Source of the DNA: Pelagibacteraceae bacterium AG-422-N09
GTDB taxonomy: Bacteria; Pseudomonadota; Alphaproteobacteria; Pelagibacterales; AG-422-B15
Reading direction: 5' to 3'
Assembly: GCA_003213515.1 (NCBI GenBank)
Contig: QCMV01000006.1
Location: 28,638-92,637, forward strand
Length of the DNA: 64,000 bases
Shown here one piece after another: positions 9,534-20,554 of the stretch. Each line of letters starts with the position of its first letter. The stretch's first letter is position 1. The notes under the pieces are model-generated. The model was not told where the DNA came from and did no database searches. It saw only the letters and a program-made list of their open reading frames with translations. The translations under genes and the position numbers were made by a program.

Positions 9534-11932
9534 AATGATTGTGCTATTTCTTCTATACTAAATGCTTCAATGAAATCGCCTACTTCGAAATCATTAAATT
9601 CTTTTATACTGATCCCACATTCTGTTCCAGATTTTACCTCATTGGCCTCATTTTTTTCCCTTTTTAAACTAAGAATATCTCCATCATAAATTGTTTTTTC
9701 ATTTCTTGTTACTTTAACTTTCGCACTTTTGTTAACTGAACCTTCAACTACTCTACAACCTGCGATTGCACCAATTTTAGAAACTTTAAAAATTTGTAAA
9801 ACTTCAGCTTTACCAATGAAATTTTCTTTGATTGTAGGTTTTAATTTACCACTAGCAAAATTAGATACAAATTCAATAAGCTCATAGATAATATTAAAGT
9901 TTTGAATCGAAAGGTTGTTTATTTTTGCTTTAGCCTTAGCTTCTTTTGTAGTGGTGGAATTAAATGATAACAATAATGCATTTGATGCTGATGCAAGAGC
10001 TACATCACTCTCATTAATGAAACCAACCCCAGAGTGAATTACATTTATTGTTATTTTATCACTTTTTATATTTTCTAATTGATGAATTATAGCCTCTGAT
10101 GAACCACGAGTATCAGCTTTAATTACAACTTCCAGTATTTCCTTGCTATTTTCAAGTGAACCAAAGGCTAAGTCATTATCTATGTTTTTAATTTTTTTTG
10201 GCAAAACTTTATTTTTCCTGATTTGACTTCTAATTTCACACAACTCTCTGGCTTTTTCATCACTTTCAACAGTTACAAAACTATCTCCAGCCTCAGGCGG
10301 CTCATTAAGACCCAATACTTGTACAGGCATAGATGAAACCGCCTCCATTAGATTTTGACCTTTATCATTGAGTATCGCCCTGACTTTTCCATATTCACTT
10401 CCAGCAACAGCTATGTCACCTACTTTTAATTTTCCATTTGTTACAATTATATTACAAAGAGGTCCTCTTCCTTTATCCACATTTGCTTCAATTACTGTTG
10501 CTTCAGCAAAAGTTTCATTATTTGTTTTTAATTCTGAGAGCTCGGCCTGTAAGACAATAGCTTCAAGTAATTTGTCAATATTGCTACCTGTTTCAGCTGA
10601 TACTTCAACTGATTGAATCTCACCTGATAAATCTTCTACTATCAAGTCTTCTGACAGAAGTTGCTCTTTTATTTTTTGAGGATTTGACTCTGGTTTATCA
10701 CATTTATTAATAGCAACAATAATAGGCACCTTAGCAGAATTTGCATGTGAGATAGCTTCTTTAGTTTGTGGCATTACTCCATCATCAGCAGCAACTATTA
10801 AAACTACAATATCTGTTACGTTAGCACCTCTTGCACGCATATCTGTAAAAGCTGCATGTCCAGGAGTATCAATAAAAGTAATTTTCTTACTATTATGTAT
10901 AACTTCATATGCACCAATATGTTGAGTGATGCCTCCACTCTCCCCTGAAACAACATTTGAATTTCTAATTTTATCCAACAAAGAAGTTTTTCCATGATCA
11001 ACATGGCCCATTATAGTGACTATTGGTGACCTAATGTCATTTTTTTTCGCTCTTATATCTTTTGATATAAGGTCTTGTTCGAGATCTTCTATATTTTCTC
11101 TTTTGAAGTTATGACCGAACTCTGTTACCAAAATTTCTGCTGTATCAGCATCAATTGACTCATTTATTGTGGCCATCATACCCATTTTCATTAATGATTT
11201 TATTAAATCCCCTGACTTTTCAGTCATTCTATTTGCTAATTCTTTTACAGTTATGAATTCAGGTATATATACGTCTCTGACAAGTTTTTTTGCGGGCTCC
11301 TGCTCCGATTGAGTTTTTTTGGTTTTTTGTTTTGCTCTTTTATAGGCCGCGAGGCTTCTTGTTCTTTCATCAATGTCACTCAAAGCCGTAACAATAGTAA
11401 CTTTTCTCTCTCTAATTTTCTTTCTACCAAAAGTATTTTGAGTTTTCTTTCTATCTTCAGCTTCATTTATTTTTTCAGAGTTTTTTTTCTTATCTGAGTC
11501 TTTTTTTAGATTTCTACCATCTACAATATCAATATTATTATTTTTATTCTCTACGAAGGTTGGATTTTGTTTTTCTAGCTGATTAGGTGATTTTCCATAT
11601 CTAATTTTATCTATCTCATCTTTTTTTTCTTTTTTACTATCAGCTTGAAGAATTCTTTTTTGCTCATCTTTTGATAGCGGTTTAAGTACTACGCCAGATT
11701 TATTTGTGCTTTTTTCAATGTTTTCTTGAATATTTTTTTCAATAGTATTTTTCTTTTTTGTATTTGGAATTTGAGATTGAGTTTCTGTACCGATACCTCT
11801 TTTGTACCTCTTTTTTTCAACAATAACAGTTTTACCTACTTCAATATTTCTTTTTGGTGCAATTAAAGGTTTTGAACCCAACTTTAAACTTAGGGTCTTA
11901 CTTTTTTTTGTTTTATCTTTGATATCTGTCAT
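9530..11932 (-). CDS. infB: Translation initiation factor IF-2
   Basis: IF-2 is the GTPase that delivers fMet-tRNA to the small subunit and promotes subunit joining. The first 200 or so residues are lysine-rich and low complexity. An IF2_N domain follows around residues 220-275. The GTPase domain starts with the P-loop GHVDHGKT at 309-316 and has DTPGHAAFT and NKCD motifs. Domains II to IV complete the 800 residues. It starts 21 nt after nusA; the ylxR/rnpM gene usual between them is absent. Confidence 0.97.
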   Translation of the reverse strand: MTDIKDKTKKSKTLSLKLGSKPLIAPKRNIEVGKTVIVEKKRYKRGIGTETQSQIPNTKKKNTIEKNIQENIEKSTNKSGVVLKPLSKDEQKRILQADSKKEKKDEIDKIRYGKSPNQLEKQNPTFVENKNNNIDIVDGRNLKKDSDKKKNSEKINEAEDRKKTQNTFGRKKIRERKVTIVTALSDIDERTRSLAAYKRAKQKTKKTQSEQEPAKKLVRDVYIPEFITVKELANRMTEKSGDLIKSLMKMGMMATINESIDADTAEILVTEFGHNFKRENIEDLEQDLISKDIRAKKNDIRSPIVTIMGHVDHGKTSLLDKIRNSNVVSGESGGITQHIGAYEVIHNSKKITFIDTPGHAAFTDMRARGANVTDIVVLIVAADDGVMPQTKEAISHANSAKVPIIVAINKCDKPESNPQKIKEQLLSEDLIVEDLSGEIQSVEVSAETGSNIDKLLEAIVLQAELSELKTNNETFAEATVIEANVDKGRGPLCNIIVTNGKLKVGDIAVAGSEYGKVRAILNDKGQNLMEAVSSMPVQVLGLNEPPEAGDSFVTVESDEKARELCEIRSQIRKNKVLPKKIKNIDNDLAFGSLENSKEILEVVIKADTRGSSEAIIHQLENIKSDKITINVIHSGVGFINESDVALASASNALLLSFNSTTTKEAKAKAKINNLSIQNFNIIYELIEFVSNFASGKLKPTIKENFIGKAEVLQIFKVSKIGAIAGCRVVEGSVNKSAKVKVTRNEKTIYDGDILSLKREKNEANEVKSGTECGISIKEFNDFEVGDFIEAFSIEEIAQSL

Positions 11933-11953
11933 TATAAAAATCTATAAATCAAA

Positions 11954-13489
11954 TTATTCAAGCCATATTTTTCTAGCTTCCATGATTAATTGATCACCTT
12001 CTTCTCGTGTTAAATTAAACTCCTCTAATAACCCCGTAACTTTTGTATTTTTATCTCCTTTAACTTCCAAATAGCCAATTAAATCATCTGTTGTCAATCC
12101 AGCAAAGTCATCAAGTGTCTTAATATCATTCTCAGCTAACTTAACTACCATTGCTTTTGAAAGTAAATCAAACTGAATTAAATCATTAGATACTTTCATA
12201 TCTTTAATTTTTGTTTGATTTTCCTCATCTTTATCTGACAAAAATTTCTTTGCTCTGTCTATTAATTCTGTAGCGATTTCTTCATCAAAACCCTCTATAG
12301 ATAATAATTCTGATTTATCTGTATCTATTACTTCTTCTACACTCCCGAACCCCTCACTTACAAGTAGCTGTGCAAGTGTTTCATCAACATCTAAAGATGA
12401 AACGAATATATCTGTTTTATTTGTAAAGTCTTCTTGTCGCTTAGATGACTCTTCATCCTCAGTTAATATATCAATCTCGTATCCAGTTAATTCAGTTGCA
12501 AGTTTAACATTTTGACCTCTTCTTCCTATAGCAAGACTTAAGTGTTCCTCAGATACTACAACTTCAATTTTATTTTGGTCTTCATCAAGAACAACTTTTA
12601 AAACTTCAGCAGGAGAAAGTGAAGCAATTGCTAAATTTGCAACATTATCAGACCAATTTATAATATCAATTTTCTCTCCTTGTAGCTCATTAACTACTGC
12701 TTGAACTCGACTACCTCTCATTCCTACGCACGCACCAACAGGGTCAATAGAACCATCTTCTGTAAAAACTGCTATTTTAGCTCTACTGCCAGGATCACGT
12801 GCCACACTTTTAATGCTAATAATTCCATCATAAATCTCTGGCACCTCTTGAGTAAATAGTTTTGCCATAAATTGTGGATGAGATCTGGATAAGAATATTT
12901 GTGGACCCTTTATTTCTGCGCGCACATCATAAATATACGCTCTTACCCTGTCACCATTACGTAAATTTTCTCTAGGAATTGTTTGATCTTTTCTAATGAC
13001 ACCCTCAGCTTTACCAAGATCTAGTATAATATTTCCAAATTCCATTCTTTTAACAATTCCATTTACAATTTCACCAACCCTATCTTTATATTCGTTATAC
13101 TGTCTTTCTCTTTCTGCCTCGCGAACTTTTGAATTAATTACTTGTTTTGCAGTTTGTGCCGCTATTCTTCCAAAATCTAAAGGGGGAAGTGGATCAAGAA
13201 GTTGGTCACCTATTTGAGCAGCTCCATTTATTTTTTTTGCTGCTTTAAGAGTAATTTCAAGAAATTTATTTTTAACATCATCAACGACGAGCATTTTTCT
13301 TGATATTGAAATATCTCCGTTGTCTTGATTAATTTCTACTATCACTTCATTTTCTTCACCATAATTACTCTTTGCTGCTTTAGCAATAGCCTCTTCTAAA
13401 GCCTCTATAACAATTAATTTATCGATCATTTTTTCTTGAGCGACAGCTTCAGCAATTCTTAGAATTTCAATTTTATTTGCACTAACCAT
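11954..13489 (-). CDS. nusA: Transcription termination/antitermination factor NusA
   Basis: NusA binds RNA polymerase and controls pausing, intrinsic termination and rRNA antitermination. Domains in order are the N-terminal polymerase-binding domain, an S1 domain near 135-200 (VGEIVNGIVKRMEFGNIILD), two KH domains (GACVGMRGSRVQAV and AIGRRGQNVKLA) and acidic helix-hairpin-helix repeats to residue 511. A strong GAAGGA Shine-Dalgarno sits 5 nt before the ATG. No rimP gene precedes it. A candidate promoter and an intrinsic terminator in its leader suggest attenuation, possibly by NusA itself. Confidence 0.96.
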   Translation of the reverse strand: MVSANKIEILRIAEAVAQEKMIDKLIVIEALEEAIAKAAKSNYGEENEVIVEINQDNGDISISRKMLVVDDVKNKFLEITLKAAKKINGAAQIGDQLLDPLPPLDFGRIAAQTAKQVINSKVREAERERQYNEYKDRVGEIVNGIVKRMEFGNIILDLGKAEGVIRKDQTIPRENLRNGDRVRAYIYDVRAEIKGPQIFLSRSHPQFMAKLFTQEVPEIYDGIISIKSVARDPGSRAKIAVFTEDGSIDPVGACVGMRGSRVQAVVNELQGEKIDIINWSDNVANLAIASLSPAEVLKVVLDEDQNKIEVVVSEEHLSLAIGRRGQNVKLATELTGYEIDILTEDEESSKRQEDFTNKTDIFVSSLDVDETLAQLLVSEGFGSVEEVIDTDKSELLSIEGFDEEIATELIDRAKKFLSDKDEENQTKIKDMKVSNDLIQFDLLSKAMVVKLAENDIKTLDDFAGLTTDDLIGYLEVKGDKNTKVTGLLEEFNLTREEGDQLIMEARKIWLE

Positions 13490-13505
13490 ATGTATCCTTC
13501 AGCGT

Positions 13506-13533
13506 AAAAAAAAAGCGGGCTTAACCCACTTTT
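13506..13533 (-). terminator. Terminator hairpin directly upstream of nusA (possible attenuator)
   Basis: A 9-bp stem (13511-13519 with 13525-13533), closed by a 5-nt loop, is followed by nine A on the plus strand, giving a U-tract on the minus strand. One pair is G:U only in the minus-strand RNA and a mismatch on the other strand, so it works toward nusA. It lies 76 nt beyond the trmB stop but only 17 nt before the nusA start, so nusA transcription must cross it or begin in the last few bases. Confidence 0.85.
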
Positions 13534-13559
13534 GTTTGAATTAGCAATATTTTCGTATG

Positions 13560-13588
13560 TCTATACACCTGTCGTATTAATAAATCAA
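13560..13588 (-). promoter_or_regulatory. Candidate sigma-70 promoter for nusA
   Basis: On the minus strand TTGATT (13588-13583) and TATAGA (13565-13560) are separated by 17 nt. The predicted start near 13552 gives a leader of about 20 nt before the terminator hairpin and then the nusA Shine-Dalgarno. This is a pattern match in AT-rich sequence; its position in the only room available supports it. Confidence 0.5.
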
Positions 13589-13608
13589 GTAAGTAAAATT
13601 TGGTTATT

Positions 13609-14313
13609 TCATAAAGTTAATAGATAGATTTTACCCCCGTTTTCTAATGCTTTTCTCTGATATTTTGAGATTCCATATAATTCATCGTTTTTTTTAAGTA
13701 TAGATGAACTAAATGTCCCGAAACTATCTTTATATTCATTTAAGAGACTTACAGTGTCTCTAAAATAATCTGGAGAATCAGTAGTCATATATATCGAATT
13801 TTTTGATTTTGTTATTTTATTTAAAAGACTTAATATTTCGAAAGAAATTAATCTTCTTTTATGATGTCTTTTCTTTACCCAAGGATCAGGATTAATAAGA
13901 AAAATTTTATCAATGGATTTATCTGGCATTGCTTCTAAAAAATAAAAACTATTTAAATTGCTTAAAATTATATTTTTTAACCCAAAATCTAAAATTGACT
14001 CAAGTACTTTTGCAATACCATTTAAATAAACTTCGACACCTATAAATAATTCATTTGGTCTAGAAATTGCATTTTTAATCAAAAACTCTCCATTTCCAAA
14101 ACCAATTTCAATATTGGTAATGTCATAACGATCAGGTATATCTATTTTTCTACTTATTTTATTGTTATTGAGACATTCGATAACGTCCTGATCGAAAGAA
14201 AAATCATTATAAAACTTATGTATCAGGTTTCTTTTAGGTAAAGAAATTTTTTTGGATATTTTTCTTCCTTGAAAGGAATAATACTTAGGGTATTTGTTTT
14301 TTAATAAAAACAA
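13609..14313 (-). CDS. trmB: tRNA (guanine-N7-)-methyltransferase
   Basis: TrmB methylates G46 in the variable loop of tRNAs. The SAM-binding motif IEIGFGNGEFL lies near residues 70-80, and the conserved NPDPWVKKRHHKRRL segment in the middle is diagnostic. Length is 234 residues with a lysine-rich N-terminus. It follows metK by 5 nt and is the last gene of the long minus-strand run. A terminator-like hairpin lies 76 nt beyond its stop. Confidence 0.92.
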   Translation of the reverse strand: MFLLKNKYPKYYSFQGRKISKKISLPKRNLIHKFYNDFSFDQDVIECLNNNKISRKIDIPDRYDITNIEIGFGNGEFLIKNAISRPNELFIGVEVYLNGIAKVLESILDFGLKNIILSNLNSFYFLEAMPDKSIDKIFLINPDPWVKKRHHKRRLISFEILSLLNKITKSKNSIYMTTDSPDYFRDTVSLLNEYKDSFGTFSSSILKKNDELYGISKYQRKALENGGKIYLLTL

Positions 14314-14318
14314 GAACT

Positions 14319-15476
14319 TTAAAGTTTTTTTGCTAGGTCAATGTTTTCCCAAGAAAATGATCCATCACTCTCTGCTTCTCTACCAAAATGACCATACGCT
14401 GCACTCTTTTTATAAATCGGTTTATGTAAATTAAGGTGATCCCTAATACCTCTGGGAGTAAGATCAATGTTGGATGTAATTTTTTTAATTAGATCTTCAT
14501 CTGACATCTGAGAAGTTCCATGTGTGTCTACATAGATTGAAAGCGGGTCTGAGACGCCAATTGCATACGCAAGTTGAAGAGTACATTTATCTGCAATCCC
14601 AGATGCGACAACATTTTTTGCAATATATCTTGTGATATATGCAGCTGATCTATCAACCTTAGTAGGATCTTTTCCTGAAAATGCACCTCCACCATGTGGG
14701 GCTGCTCCACCGTAAGTATCAACTATTATTTTTCTTCCTGTCAGTCCCGTATCTCCATCAGGACCACCTATTACAAACTTTCCAGTAGGATTTATTAATA
14801 TTTCAGTTTCATTACTAATCCACTCTTCAGGCATAATATTTTTTATTATAGGAATAATAATTTCACTCACTCCTCGTTGATCAAGATTTTCATCATGCTG
14901 TGTAGAAACTACTATTTTAGTACATTTCTCTGGTGAGCCATTATTATATTGCAGCGTAACTTGACTTTTAGAGTCGGGTTGTATTCCTGGTGTTTCGCCT
15001 TTCTTTCTTTTAAATGCCATTTCTTCTAAAATTTTATGCGAGTAGTATATTGGTGCAGGCATTAATGACGGTGTTTCTTTGCAAGCATAGCCAAACATGA
15101 TACCTTGATCACCCGCACCTTGATCTTTATTTCCTGATGCATCAACTCCCATAGCTATATCCGCAGATTGACTATGTACACCTGAACAGTCAAAGGAAAA
15201 CTTTTCCCAGTGAAAACCTTCTTGTTCATATCCAATCTCTTTCACTGCATTTCTTGCAAGTCTCTCGTAATCACACTTATAATTTTCTGGACCTCTTACT
15301 TCTCCAGCCATCACAACTTTATTTGTTGTTACTAACGTTTCCATTGCTACCCTAGAATTTTCAGGGTTTTCCTGAGAGAGAAAATCATCAACTACAGAAT
15401 CTGAAATTATATCACATACCTTATCTGGGTGACCTTCTGAAACTGACTCACTTGTAAAAAGATACTTGTTGCTCAT
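14319..15476 (-). CDS. metK: S-adenosylmethionine synthetase
   Basis: MetK makes SAM from methionine and ATP. The 385-residue protein has the N-terminal [12 protein letters not shown] motif, the [12 protein letters not shown] signature and the ATP-binding [19 protein letters not shown] segment, all intact. The usual SAM riboswitches (SAM-II in alphaproteobacteria) have no room here because lnt ends 5 nt upstream. Its neighbours trmB and miaB are SAM users, though the order is simply the conserved alphaproteobacterial one. Confidence 0.97.
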   Translation of the reverse strand: MSNKYLFTSESVSEGHPDKVCDIISDSVVDDFLSQENPENSRVAMETLVTTNKVVMAGEVRGPENYKCDYERLARNAVKEIGYEQEGFHWEKFSFDCSGVHSQSADIAMGVDASGNKDQGAGDQGIMFGYACKETPSLMPAPIYYSHKILEEMAFKRKKGETPGIQPDSKSQVTLQYNNGSPEKCTKIVVSTQHDENLDQRGVSEIIIPIIKNIMPEEWISNETEILINPTGKFVIGGPDGDTGLTGRKIIVDTYGGAAPHGGGAFSGKDPTKVDRSAAYITRYIAKNVVASGIADKCTLQLAYAIGVSDPLSIYVDTHGTSQMSDEDLIKKITSNIDLTPRGIRDHLNLHKPIYKKSAAYGHFGREAESDGSFSWENIDLAKKL

Positions 15477-15481
15477 AAGTT

Positions 15482-16915
15482 TTAACTATTTTGTTTAAGG
15501 CGAATAGCATAGCCAATTATAAAAAATAAAACTATTAAAAAATATGCCAAGAGATTTCCATATTCCCTATAGACAGTAGTCTCCAATTTCTCAGGGATTT
15601 TCACATCTAAATAAGTAGTTTTGCCAATATTTGTGACATTTAAAATTTCTCCAATTGGGCTTATTAGGCCTGAAAAACCTTTATTAGAAGATCTAACTAG
15701 AGGTATTCCAAGTTCAATTGATCTAAAGAGAGCGTGCGTGAAATGTTGTCGAGGACCACTAAAGTTTCCAAACCACCCATCATTACTTATGTTTACTAAT
15801 AAATTAGTGTTTTTTGAAATACTGTTACGAACGAAGTTTGGAAAAATCACTTCATAGCAAATAAGTGGTAATATATTTGCCTTAAATACCTGGTCACTAC
15901 TTCCTTTAGTCAATTCGTTTTCAAAAAACTTATTTTCACTAAATAAAATATTCATCAGACCTGATAATGGAAAATACTCTCCAAAAGGTACAAGAATTTT
16001 TTTATCGTAAGTAAATCCATTATAATTAATTGAATTATAAAATTTATTTTGATCTCTTCTAATATATCCAACTAACCAGTTTTCTGGTCTACTTGGATTA
16101 AGTCCCAATGAGGTTTCGGGGAAAACTGTAATTAAGTTTGAAGACCCCATTGTAGCAGTGTTTTCAATCGATTTCTCTGTCCATTTATCTTTTTGATTAA
16201 TATATGTATGTATTATTCTTAATTCATTTTCTAAATAGATTGTTTGATTATTATTAATTCTATACGAGCCGTACAAGTATAATAAAGCGAGAATTAAAAT
16301 CGCAGTATATAAATAAAATTTATTTTTTTTATCAGCAATATAACTAAATATACAAACTGAGCAAAATACAGTTATTAGTCCAAGTCCATAAATTCCAAAA
16401 ATTGATGCTGATTGTGAGTAACTTAATGACCACGAAAAACTATATCCAACTAAATTCCATGGCAGCCCTGTAAATAACACACTTCTTAACAATTCAAAAA
16501 TTATCCATATTGAACTGAAATAAAATAATTTTGAGTTAGAGTTGCTCCATAAAAAAGCATTGATAAGTTGCATTACGCCAAAAAAAATAGAGAGAAAAAG
16601 AGGAAAAAAAATTAAAATAATTGGGGCAATATAAAATAATTTTGCATCAAGTTCTATTACTGAGTTTGAAACCCAGTACATACTTAATAGAAAAAAACCA
16701 AAACCAAAGCAAATACCGTTAAAGAAAAAAATTTTATAATATCTTTTAAAATTTTCAAAAATGTAGTTATTGATTAAAAAGTATGTACCAATTGCTATTA
16801 AAGACAAGAATGGAACTTTGAATGGCTCAAAACTAAATGCTAAAAGCATTCCCAATAAGAAACAGGTGGCATGTACGTAAAATCTTCTAAGTGGAATAAA
16901 TTCCAATAATTTCAT
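15482..16915 (-). CDS. lnt: Apolipoprotein N-acyltransferase
   Basis: Lnt adds the third acyl chain to lipoproteins in the inner membrane. The N-terminal half holds about six hydrophobic segments. A periplasmic nitrilase domain follows, with the Glu in VFPETSLG, the Lys region around [10 protein letters not shown] and the catalytic Cys in [11 protein letters not shown] last membrane helix ends the protein (477 residues). Lipoproteins that could use it include the LpoA-like protein at 33920. It overlaps corC by one base. Confidence 0.92.
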   Translation of the reverse strand: MKLLEFIPLRRFYVHATCFLLGMLLAFSFEPFKVPFLSLIAIGTYFLINNYIFENFKRYYKIFFFNGICFGFGFFLLSMYWVSNSVIELDAKLFYIAPIILIFFPLFLSIFFGVMQLINAFLWSNSNSKLFYFSSIWIIFELLRSVLFTGLPWNLVGYSFSWSLSYSQSASIFGIYGLGLITVFCSVCIFSYIADKKNKFYLYTAILILALLYLYGSYRINNNQTIYLENELRIIHTYINQKDKWTEKSIENTATMGSSNLITVFPETSLGLNPSRPENWLVGYIRRDQNKFYNSINYNGFTYDKKILVPFGEYFPLSGLMNILFSENKFFENELTKGSSDQVFKANILPLICYEVIFPNFVRNSISKNTNLLVNISNDGWFGNFSGPRQHFTHALFRSIELGIPLVRSSNKGFSGLISPIGEILNVTNIGKTTYLDVKIPEKLETTVYREYGNLLAYFLIVLFFIIGYAIRLKQNS

Positions 16916-17751
16916 TATTTTTTAGGTGTTGTTACTTTAACAGATTTAATTTTCATTGGATCTGCATCTTTTATTTCAAAAGTCGTGCCTGAAGTGTGTT
17001 TTATAATTTCTCCTCTTTGCGGAACTCGACCAGTTATTGAGAAAATTAATCCTCCTAGTGTATCAACATCATCATTATCATATGAATTCAAAAATTCGAC
17101 ATTGGTTACTTTTTGAAGTTCATCTATTTCAATTCTAGCGCTTGCCTCGAAAGTATTGAGAGAGGATTTAATAAGCATTGGCAAGTTTTTTTCGTCATGC
17201 TCGTCTTCAATTTCACCAGTAATTTCCTCAATTACATCCTCAATTGTAACAAGACCATCAGTACAGCCATACTCATCTATGACAATACCCATATGTAATC
17301 TGGTTAACTGCATTTTTAACAATAAATCCAGTACTGGCATTGAAGGAGGGATTTCCAAAATCTCTCGTTTTAAATCTTGAAGAAAATTAGTTTCCATTTT
17401 TTTTTGATTTTGGTAATTTACCAAATCCTTTATGTGAATCATGCCAATAATATTATCAAGATTTTTTTCATATATTGGTACTCTAGAGTGAGCTTCCTTT
17501 ATAAAAACCTCAAGCACTTTATCAAAGCTGTCGTTTAATTCTACTGCACCAATATCAGCTCTTGGTATCATTATATCTGATGATCTAATGCCATCGATTT
17601 TTAAGATATTTAGAAGCATCAATCTTTCGTGCTTTGAAATTCCCTCAGTGCCTTTTAAGTCATTATCTAAAACAGTTTCAATACTTTGTTTTAGATTGTT
17701 ATTTCCAGTATTTTTCTTAGAAAAAAATTTTTTAAATAATTTTCTGATCAT
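16915..17751 (-). CDS. corC: CorC/HlyC-type CBS-domain protein
   Basis: This 278-residue cytosolic protein has a CBS pair (roughly residues 60-190, with SDIMIPRADIGAVE and MGIVIDEYGCTDGLVTIEDVIEE) followed by a C-terminal CorC_HlyC domain. Family members are linked to magnesium/cobalt handling or membrane transporter regulation, but the biochemical role is not settled. The position between ybeY (4-nt overlap) and lnt (1-nt overlap) is the conserved one. Confidence 0.88.
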   Translation of the reverse strand: MIRKLFKKFFSKKNTGNNNLKQSIETVLDNDLKGTEGISKHERLMLLNILKIDGIRSSDIMIPRADIGAVELNDSFDKVLEVFIKEAHSRVPIYEKNLDNIIGMIHIKDLVNYQNQKKMETNFLQDLKREILEIPPSMPVLDLLLKMQLTRLHMGIVIDEYGCTDGLVTIEDVIEEITGEIEDEHDEKNLPMLIKSSLNTFEASARIEIDELQKVTNVEFLNSYDNDDVDTLGGLIFSITGRVPQRGEIIKHTSGTTFEIKDADPMKIKSVKVTTPKK

Positions 17752-18203
17752 GATAAGTGCTTTATATTATTAAATATTATATTTTCGAACTTATTCATTC
17801 GCTTAAACTGTTTTTCGGTATTGTGATCATAACCCAACAGATGAAGCATGCCATGTATAGTCATCTTACACAAATAGTCATACTTTGTAACGTTTTGTTC
17901 AATGGACTCCTCTAATAAAGTTTGATTTGATAAAACAATGTCGCCTAAAAGGTGAATGCCATCTGAAGAAGACAGCATTGGAAATGATAGAACATTTGTT
18001 GGTTTATTTTTATTTCTATATTGATTATTGAGTTTTTGAATTTCTTTATTTGAGGTTAAAAAAATACTAACGACAATATCTTCATCAGTTTTTATATCCA
18101 TATGCTTAAGCGTTTCATTTACAGCTTCTCCAATATATTTTTTAAAATGTGGAAAATGTTTTTTCCATCCTTTGTCCTGAATGTTATAAGCTATCTTATT
18201 CAT
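17748..18203 (-). CDS. ybeY: Endoribonuclease YbeY
   Basis: YbeY is a zinc-dependent RNase involved in 16S rRNA 3'-end maturation and ribosome quality control. The metal-binding motif HGMLHLLGYDH is intact in the C-terminal third, together with the NVLSFPM strand. Length is 151 residues. It follows phoH by 6 nt; phoH-ybeY pairing is nearly universal. Confidence 0.93.
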   Translation of the reverse strand: MNKIAYNIQDKGWKKHFPHFKKYIGEAVNETLKHMDIKTDEDIVVSIFLTSNKEIQKLNNQYRNKNKPTNVLSFPMLSSSDGIHLLGDIVLSNQTLLEESIEQNVTKYDYLCKMTIHGMLHLLGYDHNTEKQFKRMNKFENIIFNNIKHLS

Positions 18204-18209
18204 TAATTA

Positions 18210-19280
18210 TTATTTTTGATCAAAGAGGTCTTTTATTCGGTCATCGTATGAGTCATACGCATTGATAATTTTTGTGACCATTTCATCTCTAACAATATCT
18301 TTTGATCCTAGCTCAACAACTTCAACATCGTCAATTTTTTCTAGGATCTTTATTGATTTTAATAACCCTGAGTTGCTTTTTCTATTGAGGTCTATTTGAG
18401 ATGGATCACCTGTAACTACCATTCTAGAATTTTTACCACACCTAGTTAGGAACATTTTTATTTGTGTATGCGTTGCATTTTGGGCTTCATCTAAGATGAC
18501 AAATGAATTATTTAATGTCCTGCCTCTCATAAAAGCTAAGGGAGCTATTTCAATTTCAGTGGATTCAATTTTTCTTGCCGCTATATCTGATGGCATAAGA
18601 TCGTAAAGACTGTCATACAATGGTCTCAGGTAAGGATCTACCTTTTCTTTTAAATCACCAGGCAAGAAACCAAGTTTTTCTCCAGCTTCTACTGCTGGTC
18701 TAGATAAAATTATTCTGTCGAATTTATTATCTAGTAATTGAGAAACTGCCGCTGCAACTGCTAAGAATGTTTTACCTGTTCCGGCTGGACCGACCGCAAA
18801 GATAATTTTCTTTTTTTGAAGAATATCTAAATAATGATTTTGCATTTTACTTTTACCAATAACATCAAGTTTTGCTGTCTTGGTGACTGTCAAGTTTCTT
18901 ATTTTATCATTTTCATTTAAAAATTGCATTTTTAGATTCTCCTGCATTAGATTAATATTATTTCCTTTTCTATTAGATTTTAAATCCTGTTGTGTTTTTA
19001 AAATTGCATTTCGTAAAATATTTCTGTATTTTTTTTCACCTTTAATATTTAGTTGATTACCTTTTTGAAAGACCTTAACAGGAAGCTGATCTTCAAAAAA
19101 ATTTAAATTTTCATTGTTAACTCCAAATATCTCTACAACATTTAAGTTATCAATATTTATTATGGAAGATCCTGATGTCAGGTCCTTTAGATTTTCGGAT
19201 ATGGGTTTTAGTTGTTTATTTTTCAAATTAAGCGGATAATCAATTTTTAACAAATACCATATAAGCTCTTGTGGTTGCAA
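18210..19280 (-). CDS. phoH: PhoH-like ATPase
   Basis: PhoH/YbeZ-family P-loop ATPase, thought to work with YbeY in RNA metabolism. The Walker A motif GPAGTGKT is at residues 164-171, with LDEAQNAT and VVTGDPSQID motifs after it. No ATG lies near the expected N-terminus: the open frame allows TTG at 19280 (34-nt overlap with miaB) or TTG at 19253 (7-nt overlap, product starting before KIDYPLN). The second fits conserved family starts better, so the true start is uncertain. Confidence 0.9.
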   Translation of the reverse strand: MQPQELIWYLLKIDYPLNLKNKQLKPISENLKDLTSGSSIINIDNLNVVEIFGVNNENLNFFEDQLPVKVFQKGNQLNIKGEKKYRNILRNAILKTQQDLKSNRKGNNINLMQENLKMQFLNENDKIRNLTVTKTAKLDVIGKSKMQNHYLDILQKKKIIFAVGPAGTGKTFLAVAAAVSQLLDNKFDRIILSRPAVEAGEKLGFLPGDLKEKVDPYLRPLYDSLYDLMPSDIAARKIESTEIEIAPLAFMRGRTLNNSFVILDEAQNATHTQIKMFLTRCGKNSRMVVTGDPSQIDLNRKSNSGLLKSIKILEKIDDVEVVELGSKDIVRDEMVTKIINAYDSYDDRIKDLFDQK

Positions 19281-20554
19281 GACGTAATATCAATATCTTT
19301 TTCATGACCTGGTACTAGATCATTGGACTTGATATAAACTGATTGCATAAAGGGCGTTCTTCCAAAAAAATACTCAGGATTACTTAAACTTTGATTCTCA
19401 ATTAAGACTTTTACAGTTTTATTACAAAACTGGTTATTAAAGGAGTATTGTATTTTCTTTAATTTTTCTTGCAATACTACCAATCTTTCTTTTTTTACTG
19501 AAATTGGAGTGTCGTCGACTTCTGTCGATGACTTAGTTCCTGGTCTTGAACTGTAAATAAATGAATAAGATTGGGTAAACTCGATATCATCAATAAGTTT
19601 TAATGTATCATTAAAATCTTGATCTGTTTCACCTGGATAGCCAACAATAAAATCTGAGGATATTTCTATATCTGGTTTTGCTTTCTTTAACCTATCGATA
19701 GTTCTTCGATAAAAATTAGGATCATATTTTCTGTTCATTTTTTTTAAAATTGATTCTGAACCAGATTGAACCGGCAAATGAATAAATGGCATTAGCTTAT
19801 CATTTGTAGCATGTAGATTAATTAAATCATCACTCATATTTACTGGATGCGAAGTTGTATATCTAATTCTTTTCACGTTTTCATTTTTACTAATTTCTTC
19901 TATAAGGTCAGAAATATTTACTCTTACTCCATTGTTAATAGAGTCATAAGCATTAACATTTTGACCCAGTAAGACAATTTCTTTTGCGCCATTATTAGTA
20001 AGAACATTTGCTTCTTTTGAAATCGATTCCAAAGGACGGGAGTACTCTGGTCCTCTTGTGTAAGGAACAACACAGAATGAACAAAATTTATCACAACCTT
20101 CCTGAATAGTTATATACGATGAAACACCTTGCTTTCTTTTTTGTTCACTTAAATAGTCAAATTTTTCATTTACAATAAATTCAGTGTTGAGCTGTTTAGG
20201 GTATTTTTTTAAATCATCAATCATTTGTGGTAGTAAATGATAACTTTGTGGACCTAAAATTATATCAATCGACTTATTTTTATTAAACATTTCTGAATTT
20301 TCAGCCTGGGCTACACAACCGACAACAGCAATAGTTTGTTCTTTCTTATATTTGTTAACTCTTCCAATATCAGAATAGAGTTTATGGGCAGCCTTATCTC
20401 TTATATTGCATGTGTTAAATACAATCAGATCTGCATCCTCTGCATATTTATTTAGCTTCAAACCTTTATTTTCTAAAATTGACGTTATTTTCTCACTATC
20501 GTAAATATTCATTTGGCATCCATAAGATTTTACAAAAAAAGTTGAAAGGTTCAT
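19247..20554 (-). CDS. miaB: tRNA-2-methylthio-N6-dimethylallyladenosine synthase
   Basis: MiaB is a radical-SAM methylthiotransferase acting on i6A37 of tRNAs. The N-terminal cluster cysteines are C13, C49 and C80. The radical SAM triad is C154, C158, C161 (GCDKFCSFC). A TRAM-like domain closes the 435-residue protein. Its stop overlaps the start of phoH. It depends on SAM made by metK in the same gene run. Confidence 0.95.
   Translation of the reverse strand: MNLSTFFVKSYGCQMNIYDSEKITSILENKGLKLNKYAEDADLIVFNTCNIRDKAAHKLYSDIGRVNKYKKEQTIAVVGCVAQAENSEMFNKNKSIDIILGPQSYHLLPQMIDDLKKYPKQLNTEFIVNEKFDYLSEQKRKQGVSSYITIQEGCDKFCSFCVVPYTRGPEYSRPLESISKEANVLTNNGAKEIVLLGQNVNAYDSINNGVRVNISDLIEEISKNENVKRIRYTTSHPVNMSDDLINLHATNDKLMPFIHLPVQSGSESILKKMNRKYDPNFYRRTIDRLKKAKPDIEISSDFIVGYPGETDQDFNDTLKLIDDIEFTQSYSFIYSSRPGTKSSTEVDDTPISVKKERLVVLQEKLKKIQYSFNNQFCNKTVKVLIENQSLSNPEYFFGRTPFMQSVYIKSNDLVPGHEKDIDITSCNHKSLYGIC

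Noticed and set aside
19253..19280. Certain choice of phoH start codon
   Set aside because: Both TTG codons are possible and neither has a clear ribosome site, so I report the longer frame and state the doubt.
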